From: Lepeophtheirus salmonis
Taxonomy: Eukaryota > Arthropoda > Copepoda > Siphonostomatoida > Caligidae
Length of the DNA: 64,000 nt
Direction: 5' to 3'
Assembly: GCF_016086655.4 (NCBI RefSeq)
Contig: NC_052136.2
Location: forward strand, 51,266,492 to 51,330,491
Shown: in pieces, positions 57,494 through 64,000 of the stretch
Layout of the letters: each line of letters starts with the position of its first letter
Numbering within the stretch: the first letter of the stretch is position 1
Notes under the pieces: generated by a model
Seen by the model: the letters and a program-made list of their open reading frames with translations, nothing else
What the model was told of the DNA's origin: nothing
The model's database searches: none
Program-made: the position numbers and the translations under genes

Positions 57494-58017
57494 TTATCTT
57501 GATAAATAAATTCCTGAAGATAGAATCCTTCCGCAACAGTGAAACTTAGACGTCCTCTCATCTCTTCTATGAAAAACTTATTTTTGTCCCAAAGATGGAC
57601 AAGTAAAATAGGAAATAACCAAGAACTGACTTGTTAAGATTGATTTTTCGTCACATACTTCAGAAACAAGAATTTTTTTTAAAGATGGAATGCCTTATCT
57701 CCAAAGTTTAAAGGATACTGTATTTCGCAAAAAACCATATACCAACGGGACTCTAAGAGTAGATGTCTGTTGTTTAGAGGTCTTGAATGATCTCCCTCTA
57801 CCAAAGCCAACCTAAACGAATAATTGAGAATTGTTCAGTTTTCTTTCTTTCATTTGTTGAAATACGCTACAATAACCACTTTGTCTTTTGAACATTTGTA
57901 TGTAATATGCAAAAATTATAGCTGTACTTAAAGTGGAAGGATTTAAATTGGTGGATGATACATATATAAGGTATGGAAAAAATAAATCGATTATTTTTAA
58001 TGGTTTTTTATTTCCAC

Positions 58018-58160
58018 TAGTATTTCTTTCCTTGGTAATCCAAAAAGTGCTTACATGACGGTAAGATCCGACAATTTCTAGTTTTTTATGGACATATTCC
58101 ATAATTGGCCTTCCAGAGCGTGGTGCATCTTGGACATAAAAATTATCGGAACGGAATTTT
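58018..58160 (-). mobile_element. Mariner transposase linker fragment inside the retroposon relic
   Basis: KFRSDNFYVQDAPRSGRPIM then VGSYRHVSTFWITKE is the segment between the two helix-turn-helix motifs of mariner transposases (FRSG.F.V.D.PRSGRP...DRHVS...IA.E). It is in frame with, and immediately downstream of, the reverse transcriptase piece CINIGKYKHI. No mariner terminal repeats flank it. Confidence 0.75.
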
Positions 58161-59201
58161 ATGTGTTTGTATTTTCCAATATTTATACATAGTCCTGATA
58201 TTTTTCCGAACTCTTGTATAGTTTCAATAGAAGTCTGAATTGATTGAAGCACTTGATATCCTTGTCGTGCTCCTCGATAGGACTTAGGGTTATGATGTAG
58301 AGTTGACGGTTGTATAAAACTAGGGGGCTCTATTTATTGGCCTTGTATCTTTCAGGGAACCCATACTCTTTTCTACCATGATTCTGTGATGCAACTTTGG
58401 ATTAACTCCGCAACATTCTTCTGTGGAGACTCTGCTAAAGTCGCGGATCTGTTCAAAGAGCTGGGCAGGGGAAGATGTGTTTATTAGAATGTTTGCGGAG
58501 TGATTCTATGTTGTCTAAGCCCTGAGTTCCTCTTTCATTAAGAGTGCGTAGTCTTTTGTGGGTGTGTCTATTTTCTGACATTAAAAAAATTACAGAGCTA
58601 GAATTATAAGGAAACTGCAGTTCAGAATGCAAAATGTTTTGATCTTTTTCGGACACAGTTAGCGAGGAGGGGCATGCTTTATCAGGAGAAACATTGAAAC
58701 TTTGTGGTTGGGGGATTGTGCAGATTTGCATGGGTAAGTTCAAGCAATTTTCTCTATTTTTGAAAAAGTTTAGTTTTATAATATGACCTTAAACCAGGAG
58801 AAGGGATGATATTTTTTTATCAATCAGCGACTATTTAAAAAGGCAATTCTCCATATCCTAATTCTATTTCTAATCCTTTAAAAGCAGGATGAGTTATAAG
58901 GCTATTTTTATTAGATTCCGAGCATATGAAGCCAATTTTTTTCCTCATCGGTTAGGAGTCCATAACATTTAATAAGTCAGTTTCTTCGATCCTACCCACA
59001 GGTTTTAAAGCTTTCAAGAGGAATTTCTTCATTCTGTTGAATTCCATAGCCCTAGTGATATCTACCATAAAACTTTTCCCTGATGATATTTTCTAATGTC
59101 TCAAGGGAAATTTAAGTTCTTAAATTTACTCATTATGTCAATCGGCGTCTTTAAGCTTATCAAAGCTTTTCATGTGCCCATTTCTTAGCTCAGATGAGAG
59201 A

Positions 59202-59228
59202 AAACTAGGGCTTCCAGCCCTAGTTTTT
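59202..59228. repeat. Perfect short hairpin, 12-bp stem
   Basis: AAAACTAGGGCT-TCC-AGCCCTAGTTTT, followed by further T residues. It lies within the retroposon relic. A chance or fold-back origin is as likely as a functional RNA hairpin. Confidence 0.7.
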
Positions 59229-59602
59229 TAATAGTAATATTGGGCAACGTTGAAGCTAAGGAGGTCTTTCGAATCAGGGGTAGACTTATCTTCATTCGTA
59301 ATCATTAATTTGAAGCATCTCCAATATATCTGATTTAAAGGGAAATCAGACGTTTTGTTATTAATGTACCTGTTCTCCTTGTTTTCGTCATTTGAGGGAA
59401 TTTGGACTCCACTCATTGAAGAATTCCACACTGAAATTTGCATGGAGAAGGCATTCATGGGATTGATCAAAGACTAAGATTCTGGGTGTGAGGCAGCCAG
59501 GACACTCGGACCAGGAATTTCAGAAGAAAGCTTAGATCCTTCTGGTCCAGATGTAAAAAAAAAGTCGAATGAGTAGGCACCCTCAAGGGTTGCGACATAA
59601 TG

Positions 59603-61848
59603 AGTGGGCTTTAAAGAAAGTCCTATTCGTTTTAAGGATTTTTAAGCGTTTCTTTAAGATCCAAAGCATTAAAATTAACAAAACTCACAATTTTTAATAT
59701 TCCCACTAAATGAACAAAGTTTACAAATGTCATTTATATCAAACTAGTTAACTGATTACCTTGTTTTGTTTTGTTTTGTTCTTTTTTTTGTTTTGTTTTT
59801 TTAACCAGATACATTTTTTTCAATATATATAAAAAATGGCCTTCAGACTTAGACTTGCAAGATCGAGCCTTGAGTCTTTCTTCAATACTTTAAGTAAAGC
59901 CCTTAATATTTAAATCATGTCTATTTATAATATATATATATATGTAGGTAGTTAATATCGTGAAGCCCATTTTTTCCATCCCTGATTTGTAAGCTTTCAC
60001 TTCCTGGAGGAATCATATCCCATAATCAGTCAGATAAATAAATTTTGATAGTTCGAAGAAAAATATATATTTTAGAGATATATAAAGACTAATTCTAGTA
60101 GAGAGGCTGTATTTTAAATTTAATTATTGGATTTTTTAAGAAAAATAAAATTCCATTCATATTCTTTTTCAATGACAATTCACAGTATCCAACTCTCAAA
60201 TTAAACATCAAAGAAAACTTTCCCCCTCCTGGTATTTTAAACCTTACCCATATTTAATTGTGAGATACTAGTGATCACAAATTCTGGCCTCCAAACGTGA
60301 TACAAGCCTGACCATCATATAAAATGGCTTTTGACGCAAGAATGCTGACTTTCTACTTACGGTGACATAAAATTGGCTTCTGGCTATTTCCCTCGTAACA
60401 ATAACTCACCTAAAAGCAGACTCAGTAGAAACAAAAAATTTATCCAAATTATATTTTAACAGAACGACAGGCAAAGTCGTGAGAACGTCTGACCTCAAGG
60501 ATTTTATAGATAGAGATTTTAAAATATTAAGGTCTTATTAAGTTTTACTTATTATTGTGTATTTTTTTAACATTATGTATTGTTATTTAGATTCAGGTTA
60601 TATGCAAGTTAGAATTATCTCAACTATGAGCAATTGCATAGTGTGACGGTCGTACCTTCATTTTTCTTCCATTATCACTTTTACTGCTACGCTACCTTTA
60701 GTTAGTGCTGATCAGTACCTTAGAAGAGGAGAGTTTGGGCATCAAGAGCGCCATCTTAGGGGGGAAATATGAACTAATAACGTACAAGCCTGAGCTTATG
60801 TAAATAAATAATTATTTGTAGCGTGGAATAATTTTAACTATTTATTAATTTTTAAAATACTGCTTTTTAGTTGTGGTAATAATAATAGGAATTACAATAC
60901 AAAATAATGATTAATAAAATAAGACTAAAAACTAACTAACTAACGAACAGACAAACAGAAGCAAAAGCATTTCTTCCATTCAACATCGTTGACAGGGGTA
61001 ATTAATATGATAAACACCATAAGGACAAAAATTATGTATCTCTATTTGATTAATTTTGCCATTTCCAAAGGAATTCAATAATGAAAAATCATTATTTAAG
61101 GATGTTTATAGCTGCATATAGTAGTTTTTAAAGAAAAGAGATAATTATTTCTTACAAGTAACATCACAACATACTTGTTGTCTTAGCTCAACAATTTTTC
61201 ATCAATAATTGCTCTCAAAGAATTATAATAACACTAAAAAGTCTTAAGTGTAATTAGTCACACCTTTTAAAAAAGTATAACTGGTTTTTTTCATTTATTG
61301 AGATAATTTATAACTATTCAGAAAATATTATCTAATTATGAAAGAACAAAGAATTAGATTATTACATTTTGGAGAAAATAATTTGAAATTTTATCTATAA
61401 TTACTTAGATGTAATTTATGAAATTTAATATGATCTAATATGTAATCCACAACTAATAACCAAATAAGTTGTTATTTAGTATTTCTTTCAATATTAATAT
61501 TTAAACATTAGCCTTTTGAGTGGTTTTGGAGCCTACTTACAAATAACGTCAAATAAAGATGAATAAGCATAAAGAAAATTATGCATAGTTGAATGTATAT
61601 TTACAAATTACCAATAGAAATAAAAAGAAATGACTGTTTGCTCAATCTCGTCTGTACAGGATCTAATGTGTATCTAACTATTAATAAAATAAATCGGCAG
61701 TTATTTCATGTCATAATAAAAAGAAGGATTTTTTTAATGTTCTTTACGCAAAACTTGGGATATTTACACGACATTGTCGTACAAAAAGATCAAATTGTTC
61801 AATAATAACTGTGATGTTGTTACCAAAAACGCATAAATTGTTTTCAAA
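59603..61848. other. No gene recognised; TTTTG microsatellite and a GC-richer patch
   Basis: (TTTTG)n lies at 59758-59802. Around 60640-60800 the sequence is less AT-rich and contains GAGCGCCATCTTAGG (60746-60760), whose reverse, AAGATGGCGCTC, fits the YY1/Pho binding consensus. No gene start can be tied to it. Confidence 0.45.
59758..59802. repeat. (TTTTG)n microsatellite
   Basis: About six TTTTG units, one interrupted by CTTTTTTTTG. Confidence 0.85.
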
Positions 61849-62261
61849 TACAAGGATGGTCTGAAAATTTCCCCATCTCAACGTAAAAAGCTCAAAACTA
61901 GTCACATATACAAAGCAGCTCTTGACAGTTACTTGCAAAGGTTTTAGTCATTTTGGACAGGCAGTTGTTATAAATCAGGCGTTTGAGTGAATATTTTTCT
62001 GAAAATGGACAAAATTTAGTATGGCTCTTTTAACGTATTTTAGGCGTAATAAATACGAGTTGTGGTGCCAATTAATTACAGTAAATGAAATTGGGATACA
62101 CCATTATACACCAGAAAAAAAATATAGTCCTAACAGTGGATTGCAAAGATTTTCGACAAATGAAGGTGCAATCACCTTCGTGAATATTTATTTTGCATAA
62201 AAATACGTAGAGTAGAATTTGGTTGGGTGACAGATATAGGAGCATCCCAATTTTCGACTAA
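61849..62261 (+). mobile_element. Mariner element, internally deleted, 3' end lost
   Basis: The left terminus TACAAGGATGGTCTGAAAAT is the decayed CGAGGGTGGTCTGAAAAGTT end. The 5' leader matches the 9.97-kb copy (AGCTCTTGACAGTTACTTGC; GCGTTTGAGTGAATATTTTT). The plus strand then reads LITVNEIGIHHYTPEKK near 62074-62124 (usual LITVDETWIHHYTPE.K). A remnant of the GATGGAAGCAT 3' block follows at about 62233. The rest of the 3' end is replaced by a hAT-like piece. Confidence 0.7.
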
Positions 62262-62366
62262 AAAATTTTCATCTGGAGCAAAAAGACTTCTAGTAAACAG
62301 CAAAAAGTCTTTAATTTGGGGGGGGGGGATTCAGCCTCTCCAGCCCACTCCCTGCAGATGCCCCTG
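62262..62366 (-). mobile_element. Terminal piece of the CAGGGGYGTC element
   Basis: GACTTCTAGTAAACAGC...TTTAATTTGGGGGGGGG...CAGCCTCTCCAGCCCACTCC then CTGCAGATGCCCCTG matches the end of the 13.1-13.7-kb element (CTTTCTAGTAA; TTAATTTGGGGGGGGG; CTGCAGACACCCCTG). It abuts the truncated mariner at its left. Confidence 0.6.
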
Positions 62367-64000
62367 GTTAAACAAGAGCTTTTTATATTGTACATAGTGT
62401 TAAAAAAGAGGGAAATGCATCAAATTACAATTTTCTTTGAAATACTATTAGTAATAATAGTATACTTATAACTGTAACACAATATTCTCATATAATATAT
62501 GTACAAAAGGCAAGCAAGAGCTTTCTCTTTGTACAATTTCAAAAAGTTATTTTTTTAAAGTAAAAAAGTGGGAGGGTTACATTAATCACCACTAAGGTGG
62601 ATATATAGGGCTGAATTCTTTTGAAGCAAAAAAAAAAAGAATAATACCTACAATCTACAGAAAGAAAATCACTCATATATGGATGAAAATAATTTTTACT
62701 ATTTGATCCATGTATGAATGATTGAATATTCTACAATTCGAACGCGAACATTAAATATTTATTTGGTTCAAAAGCATATCACATAGTTTAAAAAAAAAAG
62801 CAAAAATCGCATCTATTCATCAAGTAAAAAAAGCAAAAAATTTATATATATAATAAGAAAATGGAGCATGAAAAAATTGCATTCAATTTATATAAAAATA
62901 TGTAAAAAAAAAAATAATAAAAAATACGGATATTTGCATCGATGATATCAAAGAGATAAAATTCATTTTGAGGCATGCATATATCTATTATACAATATAA
63001 TTTATAGATGGATAAAGATGAAGAAGTAATATTTTTAAAGCAATGAACGTTTGTTGTTGAATACACTTGACAAACTATAAATTGCCTACTTTACCCCTAA
63101 TACACAAACTTTAACAAAAAAGCATTACAATTATAGATATACATTACTTTTTTAGAGATTAAAAAGTTTTTGGTGCACTCATAGAGGACAAAATATTCAT
63201 ATGTGTATAAAAATAATGATGGGGATATGTAGACTCGAGATGCAAATCTCCTTGAGTGAAACAGGTTCAAGTCGTGTCGAGTAACATAAACAAGACTTTC
63301 CCTTGAGTTATTTTGGAGTCGTTCCATATTTCCAAAATTGTCATTCTGGAAGTCAGTTATCTTAAAGGAAACGCACTCAACCAAATTATATAGAGGGAGA
63401 TACCTTTATTCTTGCAATGGACACTATCTGCATTATTATTTATATTGATAATCTTAAGATGGATTTTCCTTAAAATCCAAATCAGGTCTGTATACCGGCC
63501 GATAAAGTCAACAAATTCCAAGATGATCCAAAAGCTCCATTGTTGGCCAACCTGTATGAGATCAAGCAATTCATTTATCCGCCAAAACTGAACTTATTGG
63601 TTTAAAACTCTTCAAAATAGTTTGAAGACATCAACAAAGTATTCTGCCTAAGTTGTTTAAAAAACATTATTATAATTTTCTTTTTCTTTTACGGTGTTTA
63701 CCTTTGTCAGAGCTATTAAATCCCGAGAATCCCTTTTTTGACTGTTGTTTGGATTCTGGGTTTAAGAAATGAATAATAGTATCGTCCATAGTACAATTAA
63801 AGGTATTATGCATTTTTAACACGACTAATTTTCTTTGCAACTTTGAATCTCATGTCCAGGAATTATCATGGGTTAAGATCGAAGGAAAATATATTAATTG
63901 GAAGTAAAAAGTTTTTATTCATAAAATAAATTTAAAATTGTACTTAAAAACTCCTTGATACTACACAACAAAAGCAAATTTAAAGATAAATTAAATTATG
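62367..64000. other. No gene recognised
   Basis: AT-rich, with homopolymers. Minus frames at 63097-63569 have no motif. Confidence 0.5.

Larger units (their letters stand above)
57812..59600 (-). pseudogene. Non-LTR retrotransposon relic with a mariner fragment fused in
   Basis: Minus strand. Around 59590-58960 there are several open pieces (SGPEGSKLSSEIPGPSVLAA; FPLNQIYWRCFKLMITNED; AMEFNRMKKFLLKALKPVG) that look like decayed coding sequence but have no domain I can name. Near 58290-58160 the frame shows KSYRGARQGYQVLQSIQTSI then ETIQEFGKISGLCINIGK. These are the RG.RQGDP and LQ.SI.T...F...SGL.IN..K parts of a reverse transcriptase, joined directly so that the intervening YADD box is deleted. 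The frame continues without a stop into mariner sequence (58160-58018). The open frame from 58252 has 146 codons. It is a dead relic. Confidence 0.6.

Noticed and set aside
59202..59230. Bacterial-type intrinsic terminator (hairpin followed by T run)
   Set aside because: The context is eukaryotic transposon-rich DNA, so a prokaryotic terminator makes no sense here. Reported only as a hairpin.

Overview
This is a eukaryotic, strongly AT-rich, gene-poor window full of decayed transposable elements. I found no intact host gene, no rRNA and no convincing tRNA. The transposase relics are the animal kind: several mariner/Tc1-type families, hAT-type ends, a THAP-domain P-superfamily element and non-LTR retrotransposons. 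The Tc1-type family that recurs at 16, 27, 35 and 44 kb, and a repeated protein family at 9.4 and 19.7 kb, look like families I remember from copepod (sea louse, Lepeophtheirus-like) and other arthropod genomes. That assignment is from memory and was not searched.

Layout: 0-9 kb holds a piggyBac-like TTAA-flanked deletion derivative (2.55-3.47 kb), a pogo-like end (3.76 kb), a mariner deletion derivative with both termini (5.95-6.71 kb) and a probable non-LTR tail (7.9-8.5 kb). 9-21 kb holds two broken copies of an arthropod repeat-associated protein, a large mariner (9.97-11.82 kb) and a mariner 3' end (12.5 kb), nested hAT-like elements (13.0-13.8 kb) with relatives at 14.6-15.0 and 17.2-17.5 kb, a Tc1-type copy (16.1-16.9 kb) and a second Tc1/maT-type relic (18.0-18.9 kb). 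22-35 kb holds a non-LTR C-terminal fragment, a near full-length mariner pseudogene (24.9-26.1 kb), two more Tc1-type copies, a GC-richer dimeric tandem repeat (30.2-30.9 kb) and a small hAT-type MITE with a degenerate 8-bp target duplication (33.8 kb). 35-41 kb is nearly featureless. 41-45 kb holds a mariner 3' half, a palindrome, a hairpin abutting a small inverted-repeat element, a Tc1-type copy and a Tc1/maT N-terminal piece.

48-60 kb is the densest part: a THAP9-like P-superfamily pseudogene (50.9 to 48.4 kb), a reverse transcriptase relic (51.4-51.9 kb), a mariner N-terminus (53.0-53.3 kb), a short mariner MITE (53.5-53.9 kb), a fold-back element with terminal inverted repeats of about 220 bp (55.5-56.5 kb) and a non-LTR relic fused in frame to a mariner fragment (57.8-59.6 kb). 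62 kb holds a fifth mariner piece cut by a hAT-like end.

No gene set here works together as a pathway. The window reads as a record of successive insertions, internal deletions and nesting. Family names rest on motif recognition by eye, and boundaries are approximate unless terminal repeats are described.
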